Below the pieces are notes generated by a model that saw nothing but the letters and a program-made list of their open reading frames with translations, was not told where the DNA came from and did no database searches. Of a DNA stretch of 64,000 nt, positions 50,501 through 58,949 are shown piece after piece (positions within the stretch are counted from its first letter, which is position 1; every line of letters begins with the position of its first letter). Location of the stretch: the NCBI GenBank assembly GCA_018806985.1, contig JADANN010000375.1, positions 1,302,001 to 1,366,000 on the forward strand. Direction: 5' to 3'. Source of the DNA: Angiostrongylus vasorum. Lineage: Eukaryota; Nematoda; Chromadorea; Rhabditida; Metastrongylidae. Both the position numbers and the translations under genes were made by a program.

Positions 50501-52602
50501 AAAATTCTCGAGCAGCAGACCAACCCACACACCAAAAGTTCGAAGACCTTCGTGGATGATCGTTTCGAGGAAACAAGTCGAGTTTAAGAAGTGCTTGGAT
50601 CCGCACAGTATGATACATGTGATGTCGGATGATGTAGTTAAAAAGGATCGCAGTCTTCTTTCGCGGTGTTGGGATTTGTTGAAGGACGAACAGAGGCTTT
50701 AAACCACAAAGTGTAGTGCTTTGACAGTCAACATCTGCTTTTTTCACACAAATTCCTAAATGAGACGGACAATTTTCAGTCGAGGTCGTCATCGATGCCA
50801 ACACTTCATCTGCTTCCTGTCGCTTTAAGAGATTTGTGTTTCTCGAACTGGACGAGAACGTAGCATTTATCGAATCACTGAAAGTCCGAGATTTTAGGTT
50901 TATCTCTGTTTTTACAGTGTTTCTGGACTTTAACGTTTTAGGGCAACCGATTGGATCACACTCATCTTTGCTTCATGGTGGAATTAGCGACGAAATTGAA
51001 GTCGGTTAGTGGATGTGACTAAACACTGTTTTTTTCCATACCAATAAAAGGTTAAAGCATTGTGTATAGTTCATTATCTCTTTAACATGGACTTAGCAAG
51101 CGAGGACCACTGCAACTATAGTCAGCGGTTAGATGAGCAAATGCACACATATGTAAGGTCAGTCCCGCACCCGTGCAAACCAAGCGCTGAATTTCTCCCT
51201 AATCAACGAATTGGTATTAGGCTTTTTGTGATTGAATAAAAAGCATTGGTTCGTACATAATTAGAACAAAGTTTTCATACGTGGCAAATGCGCATTCGAT
51301 CACCGCGAAAATGCTTGTTGGAGTCGAATGCATGGTTAATCTCTATGCGACTGATCAATACCTTGCACTTTACGCCTTTTCATTGATAATCCTACCAGTT
51401 ATCAGGTCTGCCATCGCGAATACAGAGTTTAACTCTCGTTATCTTACTACTAGGAAGGAGAAATTGCAACCGTTTGAGAGTCATAGACAAAGTCCGTTTG
51501 CTTAGAAGATGAATGGGATTGTTTTGTTGAAAAATAATAACAGTGTGCTTAGGAATCAGCTGTTCTAATCTTCCCTCATTGGAAGTCACGTAAAAAGGGA
51601 TTCTGAAGAAGGCGATACTGTCGAAACGTCAGCTACTTTTGTATTGTATAACGGCTTTCGTTTCGTTAAAGACGCCCCTATGCATTGAATTGCATTCATA
51701 TCACCGTAGACGGCGATAGAACGCACATTTGGACCATATAGTTACTTGTAGGGGGTGTATTATTTACAAAGTTTTGTTTTTTATCTTCCTAGACATGTTT
51801 AGTCTTTCCAACGGTTTACTGTCTCATCGTGGACGGGAGATGTTCCGGAGTGTCAGGTTGCGTTGTGCAGGGAGGTGATTCATCCCGTGGCAAGCTCTGC
51901 TAAGAAAGAGTCCGGCGGTTCCATCAGGAAGCCTAGCTAAGAGTAAACCAATACCAGGATCCACTACCGTCCTGCTATTAAAGTCGCGTGCTGGCAACCA
52001 TCCCTCTGATCCACAAGGGCTGCGACTGCCTGTGGTGGTAAAGATCTGGGGCAGACTTTGGCCACGCTGACCTCAGGATTCCAGGGAACCACAATGGCTA
52101 ACTAGCAAATCTCCGAAAGATGGAGATTGTGCTGGGGCCTCACCACCAGTGGGGACGAGCCATTCAAGTATCAAGTAAGCAAGACATGTTTAGTACCAGT
52201 TCGGTGACCACACAGAACCTCCCATCCCGTGAAATTACTTAAGTGTCATTTGAATTCCATAATGATTATGTTTCTTTTATCTTAGGTTTGAACAATTCCT
52301 ATCGTTTTTCATAATGTCTAGTGTAAGACTTTTTCATATGCTTGTTCTCATTTGTACAAGTGAACATCAGCTGTGAAAGTTTGAAAACTGTTAAGGTGAA
52401 AGTACTGCAAACATTGTGCGATCTTTCTCTGGTACTGCAACTTCGCCCCCAAGAGAAGGCAATGATATATGACGAACTAGTGAAATTTTACGGAAAACAT
52501 TCGGATATTTCCAATTTGGAAAGGATGCTGGATCTCGTGCTTCATGAGTCCAATAAGGAACAATTTACGTCTACCTTAGGACGATTAGCTCACTTTTTAT
52601 AG
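26542..52602 (+). CDS. PPR/LRPPRC-like helical-repeat protein, very long intron-rich gene
   Basis: Exons by eye: 26542-26644, 27093-27193, 27286-27342, 27413-27572, 27688-27868, 28455-28572, 28642-28770, 28841-28915, 29224-29381, 29447-29560, 29640-29790, 30575-30716, 31338-31445, 31486-31624, 31711-31854, 31941-32079, 33254-33502, 33594-33760, 35672-35971, 36544-36642, 37165-37297, 37394-37462, 37532-37631, 37764-37873, 38999-39236 (or from 38963), 45333-45567, 49347-49480, 50942-51004 and 52363-52602 (TAG). Phases agree at nearly all junctions from 28642. The protein is about 1,300-1,400 residues of paired helices with PPR-like units (SPDVVTFGCLSKIYAGK; VSETVLESLIYSVAKNGHY). The overall plan resembles LRPPRC, a mitochondrial mRNA-stability factor (MMA-1 in C. 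elegans); this is a family-level guess. The first exon is not found. An extra in-frame 3' exon (52740-52873) suggests an alternative end. Confidence 0.75.
26733..27009 (+). mobile_element. SINE-A copy
   Basis: Head GTAGGTAGCGCAGTGGTGGG, B-box region GGGATCGATCCCCGCG, intact central domain, 3' end GATTAACGCCGAGAGC. Confidence 0.85.
29018..29180 (+). mobile_element. Fold-D fragment next to an exon
   Basis: ACACAATGATGCTCAAATA terminus, then GGGCTAACGCGTTCACCACC. It lies just upstream of the exon at 29224. Confidence 0.7.
30042..30430 (+). mobile_element. Rep-C copy in an intron
   Basis: Begins AGATACTTGGATGGTCC, ends GGTAAACCATTGGGAGG. Full length. Confidence 0.8.
31015..31302 (+). mobile_element. 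SINE-A copy with (ATCCTTT)n tail, adjacent to an exon
   Basis: Head GTGTGGCTCAGTGGTCGGAG (A box TGGCTCAGTGG), GGGATCGATC, full body, tail of repeated TTTATCC units to about 31302. Only about 35 bp separates its tail from the next exon. Confidence 0.9.
32148..32398 (+). mobile_element. SINE-A copy, head truncated
   Basis: Starts ATGGTGCAATACACATGGG; full central domain; ends TTGATCAACGCCGAGC. Forms an inverted pair with the copy at 32818. Confidence 0.85.
32818..33100 (-). mobile_element. SINE-A copy
   Basis: Reverse orientation, tail AAAGGATAAAG at the left, head complement CCTCCGACCACTGCGCTA at the right. Confidence 0.85.
33937..34316 (+). mobile_element. Rep-C copy with duplicated terminal unit
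   Basis: Starts with TACTTGGATACTTGGATGG, a direct repeat of the end unit. Ends GGTAAACCGTTAGCAGG. Confidence 0.8.
34844..35204 (-). mobile_element. Rep-C copy, inverted relative to its neighbour
   Basis: Starts GCCCAACGCTTTACTGCC, ends GACGGGCCATCGAAGTA. Same intron as the + copy at 33937. Confidence 0.8.
36750..37010 (-). mobile_element. 3' end of a second Penelope-type lineage with hammerhead motif
   Basis: On the - strand: hammerhead core (36827-36800) followed by ATTAGCCGAATAAAAC and CTCAACCTCGTATAAGC, the same end motif AACCTCGT seen in the other copies. No coding part recognised. Left limit approximate. Confidence 0.5.
36800..36827 (-). ncRNA. Small hammerhead ribozyme motif (variant stems)
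   Basis: Read on the - strand: CTGATGA, stem II GACG/CGTC with loop AAGA, GAAAT, ATT. Stem II differs from the others by compensating changes, so the paired structure is kept while the sequence changed. Confidence 0.65.
38338..38415 (-). mobile_element. SINE-A 3'-end fragment
   Basis: Short reverse fragment (AAAGGATAAAGTTGTCGGCG to CGACTTCATTAAGGATCG) about 80 bp left of a full + copy. Confidence 0.7.
38492..38766 (+). mobile_element. SINE-A copy
   Basis: Head GGACGCGTATGGTGCAGTGG, central domain intact at about 38575-38625, 3' end TTGATCAACGCCGAGAGC. Confidence 0.9.
39276..39533 (+). mobile_element. SINE-A copy just after an exon
   Basis: Head GTCGTGCGGCGCTGTGGTCG about 40 bp after the donor of the exon ending 39236. 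Intact body. Confidence 0.85.
39624..40000 (+). mobile_element. Rep-C copy
   Basis: TTACTTATTTGAATGGCCC to GGCGGTAAACCGTTGGGAGG, in the large intron of the PPR-like gene. Confidence 0.8.
40230..42960 (-). pseudogene. Degraded RTE-type LINE (endonuclease and reverse transcriptase) in an intron
   Basis: On the - strand, N- to C-terminal order: endonuclease piece VFIVYAPTLSYDEDEV and LQKFYREPHTFCKV (about 42610-42490); linker ending EGRAAVMVEVADAEKR (about 41830); NGTVIASRKAMEKIIHEYYS and DLFDSHVQLP (about 41745-41670); RT piece HHPICLLSVIYKAFTSVVSN (about 41400-41340); terminal piece near 40340 related to LARDREK. Frameshifts and stops throughout. Matches the RTE/BovB-type nematode LINE plan as I know it. 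Inactive; it accounts for most of the intron between the exons ending 39236 and starting 45333. Confidence 0.8.
43290..43900 (+). pseudogene. Second degraded LINE fragment, C-terminal RT region
   Basis: Pieces in changing frames on +: STFGSLNVATDQLTDSELR (about 43320), ILPTVCYAAEAWADTSTT (about 43390-43445), NHKALKRCVLKFNRHLQCLA (about 43465-43520). This pattern is typical of the C-terminal part of nematode non-LTR retrotransposon ORFs; the lineage differs from the 40-43 kb copy. Confidence 0.65.
44478..44738 (-). mobile_element. SINE-A copy
   Basis: Tail TAAAGGACAAAGC at the left, GTTGATCAGTC, a central domain with a 5-base insert (about 44660), head truncated after TTGCAGGTC. Confidence 0.8.
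45010..45232. mobile_element. Fold-D copy with near-perfect terminal inverted repeats
   Basis: Left end AACCACAAGATTGCTGAGAT, continuing to ACCGCAGGT (45070); right end is its complement from ACCTGCGGTCCGG to AATCTTGTGGTT. The arms, about 46 bp, include flank-like bases (ACAAGATTG) that vary between copies. Core has the GTGGTGGTGAACGCG / GCGTTCGTTCTCCACC pairing. Confidence 0.85.
45950..46454 (+). pseudogene. Degraded RTE-type LINE, reverse transcriptase C-terminal half
   Basis: Reads KIDGRQLHPLRFADNIVLVT, then RQMERMLADFNNACEMI and LRLNLIKT. The YADD/FADD-type catalytic motif is FADN. Further on is GREINMMNNLATELGTNKRE, AWGAFKSIEDVIRETMNTQ. The frame is broken near 46190. The ORF resumes after the inserted element, from 46864. 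Confidence 0.8.
46467..46863. mobile_element. Fold-D full copy inserted in the LINE, with 12-bp target-site duplication
   Basis: Flanked by ATGTTAGGAGTA at 46455-46466 and 46864-46875. Long inverted arms: ACGCGTTCACCACCACACC... on the left match ...GGTGTGGTGGTGAACGCGT on the right. Between them lie the sequence CAACGGGATTGATCTGGGG and ATTGAACCCAGTTAAGC. The right end adds a single GCACCTGCGGTCC...CTCAGC arm. Confidence 0.85.
46864..46985 (+). pseudogene. Continuation of the interrupted LINE ORF
   Basis: After the duplicated ATGTTAGGAGTA the LINE continues with a TEIRSTDIRPRSK-like text in a shifted frame, the usual end region of RTE ORFs. Confidence 0.6.
46990..47780 (-). mobile_element. Penelope-like element 3' part with GIY-YIG endonuclease remnant and hammerhead motif
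   Basis: On the - strand: Cys-rich stretch near HVLQNCAIFPNSSDGDC (about 47680), then GTVYLISCNAFWDDYVGEMG (about 47630-47575; this is the GIY-YIG motif region, VYLI...YVGE), GPLCVRVKRTLK, then FEVKVTIFAQESKTTARKTL and NAFWIKSRNPKMN (about 47460-47365). Hammerhead motif at 47124-47097. The 3' end has a hairpin TTGTGGATGAACATCCACAA. Stops and shifts make it non-functional. Confidence 0.85.
47097..47124 (-). ncRNA. Hammerhead-like ribozyme motif at Penelope 3' end
   Basis: Read on the - strand: CTGAAGA, stem II GGC/GCC, GAAAC, GTG. The cleavage position is G where not-G is expected, so activity is doubtful. Confidence 0.5.
48262..48610 (+). mobile_element. Diverged SINE-B copy
   Basis: CATCCCACCAGGGCCGGCAG followed by ATTAGTATCAAACT (central domain), then CGATCCGCTTGACCATCATTC and AAAATCCTAAAGCAGCAGTC, the SINE-B body. 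Head strongly diverged. Confidence 0.6.
48815..49200. mobile_element. Fold-D copy (two halves)
   Basis: 48815-49022 carries the + part to GTTAAGCTGAGGCT; 49023-49200 carries the GGTTTTGTGGTAAACGCG / GCGTTCGTTCTCCACCGC core and terminus. In the intron before the exon at 49347. Confidence 0.75.
49799..49963. repeat. Imperfect direct repeat of about 65 bp
   Basis: 49799-49863 and 49898-49962 share TCGAATT..TTC..GTAATCCTGAG, TACTGGAA and TTTCC..TCTTCAC. Otherwise 49500-50280 shows nothing recognisable. Confidence 0.55.
50285..50700 (+). mobile_element. SINE-B copy
   Basis: Head GGTAGCGTTACAGTAATG; central domain CATCCCTCCTGAGTCGG then AAAATTGGTACGGAACTTG; body GGAGAATCGGCTCGACC to GGATCCGCACAG. 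Confidence 0.75.
51155..51372 (+). mobile_element. Old, degraded SINE-A copy
   Basis: Recognisable AATTGGTATTAGGC, GCATTCGATCACCGCG, GTCGAATGCATGG and CTGATCAATACC, heavily diverged. Confidence 0.55.
51380..51670 (+). mobile_element. Penelope-type 3' fragment with hammerhead-like motif
   Basis: Hammerhead-like motif at 51603-51630 preceded by PLE 3'-type sequence. No coding part recognised. Left limit approximate. Confidence 0.45.
51603..51630 (+). ncRNA. Hammerhead-like ribozyme motif, weakened stem II
   Basis: CTGAAGA, GGCGATACTGTC (imperfect stem II), GAAAC, GTC then AGCTAC. Core bases present. Confidence 0.5.
51804..52177 (-). mobile_element. Rep-C copy before the last exon
   Basis: TTCCAACGGTTTACTGTC to GAGCCATTCAAGTATCAAGT. 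End unit CAAGTA repeated. Confidence 0.8.
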
Positions 52603-52739
52603 GTAGGCTTTCATTTGGCCTAAATATTTCGTTGGGCCTCGTTTATTTTTGGGAAACATTTAAATTTTTCGAAGCTTTGCATTTATAGATCTGATAGGTT
52701 ATACTACTTGTAATAAGGGATATCTTCCTTCTTTTTCAG

Positions 52740-52873
52740 AAGTTATGGTTATAGTGAAAAGTGTGCTTCGTGAAACCAGTGGCAAGTGGGGAATACCACT
52801 TTTTGACAAGCTCAAGACGTTACAGGTTAATAAAAATCGTGGTGCAGAAGCTAAAGATCTAGCCATTTTCTAA
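52740..52873 (+). CDS. Possible alternative 3' exon of the PPR-like gene
   Basis: After a TTTTTCAG acceptor (ends 52739), a frame reads VMVIVKSVLRETSGKWGIPL then FDKLKTLQVNKNRGAEAKDL and AIF to a stop TAA. It looks coding, but the preceding exon ends in TAG just before a donor, so the junction is unclear. Either an alternative end or a decayed exon. Confidence 0.4.
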
Positions 52874-52879
52874 GCAGCA

Positions 52880-53950
52880 TGTGATGTAGTGGAACAATGA
52901 AAGCTGGTCTGAATATTCGTGGGAATTTCTGCATCCCATACATATAGACGTTGCCATTTAATATACTAATATGTAGCCTTCCATTCTGGTTTTCTGACAA
53001 CTGAAGATATTCTTTCTATCAGTGGAATATTCGAAGAGCTGAGACTTCATATATTTACAGAAAACACTTGCCTTGAAACTATATGCAGTGGTTATAAAGA
53101 ATGCTTTAAATTTCAAATATGTTTGTGCTGGAGGTTACTTTTAAATATAAAGGGCTAACTTACTCTTCTACGCTTTTTTAGGAATTCCAGACTCCAAAAA
53201 CCATCGATTGGGAAATAATCAGCTTCATTTCCTCATGTTATTGATTTTCTATGACGTAAAAGCTTTTTTTCAGATGTATCCATAAGGAACTACCTCATCG
53301 CCTTGAGAAAGCTTTGTAACTGTCGGTTACTTGTTTGATGATGATGATTTTATGAAAGTTGTGGACGGACACTGTTATGCTACTAACAGGATGTCAATAT
53401 TGAATATGTTTTTATTTCTGTTTAGTTCTTATGAGTAGTGAGGTCGTAACTTGAAGAGAAGGATGCTCGATACATCTGAGATTCCCGCATAGAAAGATAG
53501 ATTTCTCTTCGACATTGTCACTTAATGAGGCCACCGTGTCACCATTGTAGAACGTTGTGAAAAACTGATGCATTTGCTTAAATTGTAACATTTTTGGTTT
53601 TTTAAAAATCATTTCTGCCATATGACGCAATTAGCCCCAGGATGTAGGCTTTTGAAATCCTAGATTCTTCAGTTACCCATTTTCAGATCTTATTAGTTGT
53701 CAGGTATCCGTTCCTTTTGTTTTTGTTTCTGCTTGCATTTAGCGCAAGTATAAATCGTTTACAAGTCGAGGGCGATGCAGTGGTTGGTATATAGTCAGAG
53801 GAATTTCTTGATTTTAATTATTTGTTAGATTCAGGTTGGAAAGTGATTGCTCGATCTCTACAAATCACTGCAAAAAGTCACCAAAGTGGAAATGTGGAAT
53901 TGTCTATCCGACACAGATTCTGGATTTTCAGACATTTCTGCACATTAGTA
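52880..53950. other. 3' flank of the PPR-like gene; nothing recognised
   Basis: AT-rich, short ORFs only, none of the repeat families. Confidence 0.4.
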
Positions 53951-53959
53951 AAATACCCA

Positions 53960-54206
53960 CTAGCTTGAGGATTTAATCCTGCGCTTTGGGCAAGCCGTGC
54001 CCCTACACCCATCGACGGCCAGCAAATTGGCGCCAAACTTGTCTGAGAGGACAAGGAAACCACTTAATAGATCAGTAGACTCCCGCAATTCATTGTGTAA
54101 ACCAAATATGCATTCAGTCACCTATAAGGTGATCTCAGCAGTGCTATCAATTGAATCGGATGTATGGCGCATCTTCATAGGAATGATTGACGTCAAAGAC
54201 TTTATT
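53960..54206 (+). mobile_element. Degraded SINE-A copy
   Basis: CAGCAAATTGGCGCCAAACT, GTCTGAGAGGA, ATATGCATTCAGTCACC and a 3' end GATTGACGTCAAAGAC. Confidence 0.65.
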
Positions 54207-54236
54207 CCCGTCGTTTCCCGACAACAGTAGTGTTCT

Positions 54237-54262
54237 TATATATATATATATATATATATATG
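54237..54262. repeat. Short (TA)n tract
   Basis: About twelve TA units directly after the SINE-A 3' end. Confidence 0.85.
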
Positions 54263-54714
54263 TAGTTGGTATTCCGTACATGGATATCTGTCGTTCGAAG
54301 ACCAACAGTCATTTGTAGAGTTCCGGAATGCGTCCTTTCAAATCAATATAACTACTTTCAGATGACCATGGGTAGTCTCTCAAACAAGTTTAGAATCGAA
54401 GTGCTTCAGCACAATTTCTGCCCTAGAGTCGTTTTAGGCCTGAGTCGAGACGCACCAATGTGGAGCCGTTTCCAACAGGTCACAGTCAAAAGCAATTTCC
54501 GAACATTGTTAATAGGAAGAAATGTCGTTATTCTACGACTAGATTTTTACTCAGCGTGATGCTGATTTTTGGAATAGTTTCCACATGGCTGAACTTTGCA
54601 AAGGAAACGCTCTTCTATGGTCGGTCCACCCATTTGTAGTTCTAGAGCATCAAATGCAATAAAATTGCACATGGAAACAAGAATATGATATATCACTATG
54701 ATGCTCACAGAACC

Positions 54715-54910
54715 CGTAACCCAAGCGTGATTCGGACCCCTCAGTTACCCTTCCGGAGGGCTCACGTCCCACTCCACCACTGCGGCTCTTGCTTTGCCTT
54801 TCTGTCAGGGAGTTTTTCACCATAACGGTGCCATCTGCAAGCAGCCGTCAAAAGAGTGACCTAGGGAAGCACAAGTCGGCATTCAACCCAATTAAGCTGA
54901 CGCTGTAGTC
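54715..54910 (+). mobile_element. Diverged Fold-D half copy
   Basis: CATCTGCAAGCAGCCGTCAA ... GGCATTCAACCCAATTAAGC corresponds to the 3' half of Fold-D. Confidence 0.6.
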
Positions 54911-54956
54911 GAAATCACAGTGTTGACAATAATAGGCAGTAAATCAGAAGTCGAAA

Positions 54957-55150
54957 TATTGTAAAACCACAACGTTGCTGAGATATTTGCAAAACTCTGG
55001 ACTACAGGTGACTAAGGTGAGGAACGAACGCGAAAAGGACAATAGCGCGTTCGTTCCCTACCTTAGACACCTGTGGTCCAGAGTTTTGCAAATATCTGAG
55101 CAACGTTGTGGTTGTATTTCGCTTAGTACCCTGCTGTGAAAATTGTAGTA
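54957..55150. mobile_element. Fold-D minimal copy: long near-perfect hairpin
   Basis: About 54959-55110 folds on itself almost end to end: AACCACAACGTTGCTGAGAT ... pairs with ATCTGAGCAACGTTGTGGTT, continuing through CTAAGGTGAGGAACGAACGC / GCGTTCGTTCCCTACCTTAG, leaving a loop of about 15 bases. Confidence 0.85.
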
Positions 55151-56340
55151 GGCAGAAAATAAAAGGTAAAACATCAAAATATTATATTTATTTTGTCTTG
55201 CATAAACCAAAATCAACTTTTCTAAGCACGACGGGGCTTCTTTCATTCGATTCATTTCCTCGCTTCCGTCATCCATGAAGGGCCTTTGGAGTGTTCTCAG
55301 TTTCTACGCAGAATAAAGTCATCTACAAGTCGGAATGGATGACAACTTAACCCAACATGTTGGACAATGACGTCAACTTATGCTTTGACCGTACAGACGA
55401 GTCCATTACATCTAAGATTGGACTGTTTTTTATTCTAATGCGACCGTCTAAAAGTTAAACATAGAAGTTGGATGGATCAAGCTATGGCTTACATCAGCGA
55501 AATTACTTTCTAGGAGCAGTAAGTTATGCATGAGAAAGCACAGGATGTATTTTAGAGCTCAAAGACTGGTGAAAAATTTTAAGTTTGTTCAGTGGTTCAT
55601 AGAAGAATTCTTGGAGCATCTAAGAATTACAGATCGATGAACGTAATTCCTATAAAGGTCTATCTGTTCAAAATAATCTTATGCTGCTTGTCCTTCTTTT
55701 CTGTGGTCAAATCACTAGGCCACCACGACCTGATTGGATGTTGGTCCAAAGAACCTTAGATCTGAGATTAAATTTAAAACTTAGCAGTCTTTTTTTAGTA
55801 GAGGCCGCCTAATGCACTATTGATAAGTGTGAATGTAATACAGTGGTAAGAAATGCCGTACATACAATGGCCATCAAACCTAGTCTTCCCTGCGCTTCAT
55901 CACTCCAGAGAGGACTGATAAGTTCCAGACTTTACAAAGGTCATAGAAGCGCTCTAGAACGGCTACTCTAGGACTGCAACAAGAATCATTTTCAAGCAAT
56001 CTTACTGTAGCAGTAATTATGAAGAGAGCGAAATCTTCAGGTTACAACTAAATGGGAACGCAAATTTGAACACCTTCGTGGCCAACTAGATAGAAGAAGT
56101 TCTTGAGTCCACTCTCAACAAGACGTGTCGTATAAAGAGTATGACAGTTAAACAAATGTCAAGCACAGCAATTATATTAAAGGCTGGCACTGTACTCAAG
56201 TGGCTTGTTTTGCTCATCTGAACGAAACATAGGTTTCGCCCGTTATGGGAGTCTTGATGTAGTTTCCACCTATTTTGCGACCTACTGATTGCAAGTATTT
56301 GAAGAAGTTGACACGCACCTTGCGATTCATATGAAAAATA
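55150..56340. other. No gene recognised
   Basis: Short frames only; the 138-residue - strand frame at 56086-56502 overlaps a SINE and lacks family resemblance. Confidence 0.4.
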
Positions 56341-56344
56341 AGAA

Positions 56345-56622
56345 AAGATTCGTTCGGAGTTGATCATCCACTTAGGAATGCGCCATGTTTTTTGACTCCA
56401 TTCGCGGGCTCGTAAATTCTTTTGTATGAACAGTGTCTTGAAGGAATCTATCAGTGTAAGAACCCTCTTAGATAAGTATAGTGCCAATTTTTTCAAGCCC
56501 AAGCGATAGGAGCTTGATTAGCCCGAGCGTTGAATCGAACCAATAACCACGCATGCGTCGCTGTGCACTTCTAACCACTGCATTGGCCGAGACAACGCAA
56601 GATTGCGTGGACATGAAACGTA
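56345..56622 (-). mobile_element. Diverged SINE-A relative with a different tRNA-like head
   Basis: On the - strand the head reads GGCCAATGCAGTGGTTAGAA, then GGTTCGATTCAA (near-perfect B box). The 3' part (ACATGGCGCATTCC, GATGATCAACTCCGAACG) matches the SINE-A end. Confidence 0.6.
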
Positions 56623-56759
56623 TAAGCCAATTTCGCATTGCAGAGATAGGAACTGCCGTATCCTGAGGCCACCTTTGTCTTAAGACGGGTACAAATCGCT
56701 TCCTATCAGCATTTGATTGCTCAGGGATGGCAAACTGTGTAGCCACGTGACTTAGGTCG

Positions 56760-57480
56760 AATCTGGCTCGGAATTGCTGACATGAGAGAGATATCTACCT
56801 ATAGAAAACAATGAAAAAACCAAATAAGGACACACGACACACTGAGCGTGAGGTGAAAGAAAGGAATTTGAAACATTGGAACACTGTTCGAAATTACATG
56901 GCGATAAAATCGCAGACTCACAACATTAGAAGCTAAATACTGCAGTTTTGTTGTGGTCCTGGCGAATTATGGTCAATTACAGACGATAAGTTGGAGCTAC
57001 TCTATATATTTTTTTGCCTTTTCCGTGCATTAAGGAAAAAATCTGGTGGAATGGTAATGGTAGACGAGGTTGTTTGACTAAATACACTTGTGGGCTACAG
57101 TTTCGTAACCTAGGACTTTTAATGGCGATGATATTTGTTAGGCTAGTTTTTCCTAGTCCGATAATATTTTTCACTAGTCAGAAAGTATCTCCTTTGCAAA
57201 CGCATGGGGGTTAGATTCCTCAGTACTACTCCTTGTATCATGTTTGACATATTCTGATAGAGATCTCGAAGACCAAGTTATGCTAATTTCTCAGAAAAGA
57301 CAGCTCACACTGTCAAGTAGAGCTTTTCATCAACGCTGGTGGCGTACAACGGCTTTTTGTAATTGGATTTATTCATTGAGTCAACGGAGTACTTCTGCTT
57401 ACATGACGCCTCCTTGATGAGCCGAATTCTACAAGAGGTACGGCTCCCAACTAGGTGGATTTTTATTCCGCATCCTAAAA
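56760..57480. other. No gene recognised
   Basis: A 65-66-residue frame exists on both strands near 57000-57200; neither shows splice sites or family motifs. Confidence 0.4.
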
Positions 57481-57484
57481 TTCT

Positions 57485-57735
57485 CGGCACACACACATTG
57501 GATCGAACCGCGCGCACGTAGCTCACTAAGCCTTCCATCCCTACGGGGTCGGCAAATTGTTACCAAACTTGTCTGTGAGGATAGAAGCGCTGGTTTGATA
57601 CATCGGTGGGCTACCGCAATTCGTTGTAAAGGCCAGATATGTATTCAGTCGCCTCCGACGATGCTTAGTGAAATCGAATGCTTGGCGCATCTCTCAGAGA
57701 CTGATCAGTACAGAGAGCTTTATCCTATGTCCTTT
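57485..57735 (+). mobile_element. SINE-A copy
   Basis: CACACATTGGATCGAACCG, central domain CATCCCTACGGGGTCGGC, tail GAGCTTTATCCTATGTCC. Confidence 0.85.
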
Positions 57736-57739
57736 ATTA

Positions 57740-58520
57740 TACTAAAATTCTTAAGACACTATGGTTCTCCTAGCAAAATATAGTAATTTCGCATTGTTTT
57801 TCATACTGACTGGTGAAATTTGCTGCAGTGACTTGCTGGATGTGGTTAGAGAAAGCGTGAAGAAGTCTGACCATCGAATTCTTCTCATGGTAGCTCTTAT
57901 AGTGTATAGTAGGAGATTTTTCAAGAAATGAAGCGATCTTTTGGAAACCAACACTTTGAAGGTTTCGGGTTCACATTCTGTTACATCTTGAAGACGAAAA
58001 CACCCTTAAGCAAAAAACTATATTTATAAAAAAAATGATTTTAAAGTTAAGAGTGAAGGTTTCCATTTTTCACACAATTAATTCTAAATCAGTAAAAGTC
58101 TCGAAATGAGACTGAAAGGAAGTTTTCTGGGCTGGAGACTACCCTTTCACATTGTGACCTTGTCTGGACGTCTTAGTTTCTCAGAATGCTAAGAAAAAAA
58201 ACTTCCTAATAATGGGAATAAAAACGATTTACAAGCTCCTTTTCTTTTCTTCGAAACTAGATTAGGAAGGAGAAGGGCTAAATATAGACTGTTGCACGTG
58301 GCACGTTCCTCATTCCAGTTCAAAATCTTCAACGTGTGGTCACGTTTTAAAGAACGCATCTACACACTTAAGTGTATTTTGATGTTTTTGACAGCTTTAC
58401 ATCGATAAAAATCAATGACCGTGGTAGTTTTTCGACAATTGTCAGTGATTTTTATGAAAATTAGAGCAGTTGAGAAGTTCAGAATTAAAAACTTTACCAC
58501 CATAAGGAATGGTATAAAGA
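57740..58520. other. No gene recognised
   Basis: AT-rich, poly-A tracts near 58020 and 58195; no exon or repeat identified. Confidence 0.4.
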
Positions 58521-58523
58521 AAG

Positions 58524-58772
58524 AACAACGCTCTCGGGTTGATCAAACTCTGAGGGATGCGTCATGGATCCCACTTCATTAAGCGTCGTTTGGAGGTGAT
58601 TGAATGCTTATCCAGCCTATACAGTGACTGGCGGTGGCCTACCGATGTATCGAGCCAGCGCTGGTATCCTCCCCAAACAAGTTTGGTTCCAATTTGCCGA
58701 CCCCAGAGGGATATAAGACTTGATGAGCCATGGGTGCAGGGCGCCTCAGTCCACTGCGTCACACGAGCCCTA
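58524..58772 (-). mobile_element. SINE-A copy
   Basis: GGTTGATCAAACTCTGAGGG at left, central domain complement, head remnant CTGCGTCACACGAGCCC at right. Confidence 0.85.
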
Positions 58773-58949
58773 GGAATGGTATAACATGTTACTTTAATAG
58801 CGAAACCATTGAAAACTTGTACTGTCGAAACAGTGGGAGCGTAATTTGTGTTTTTAAAATTTTTAACACAATCCCGAACATCATTGGTGCGTTCGTGAAC
58901 GGAATCGTGTCCTTTTGGAAGACGTCTCACCCGTTCAAACTCTCTTCTC

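Noticed and set aside
50313..50702. 129-residue + strand frame and overlapping - frames
   Set aside because: Lies entirely in a SINE-B copy.
53030..53160. Further + strand exon after TATCAG
   Set aside because: Open frame exists, but codon content is Cys-rich and unlike the neighbouring gene; no donor.
56086..56502. 138-residue - strand frame
   Set aside because: Overlaps a diverged SINE and has no recognisable motifs.
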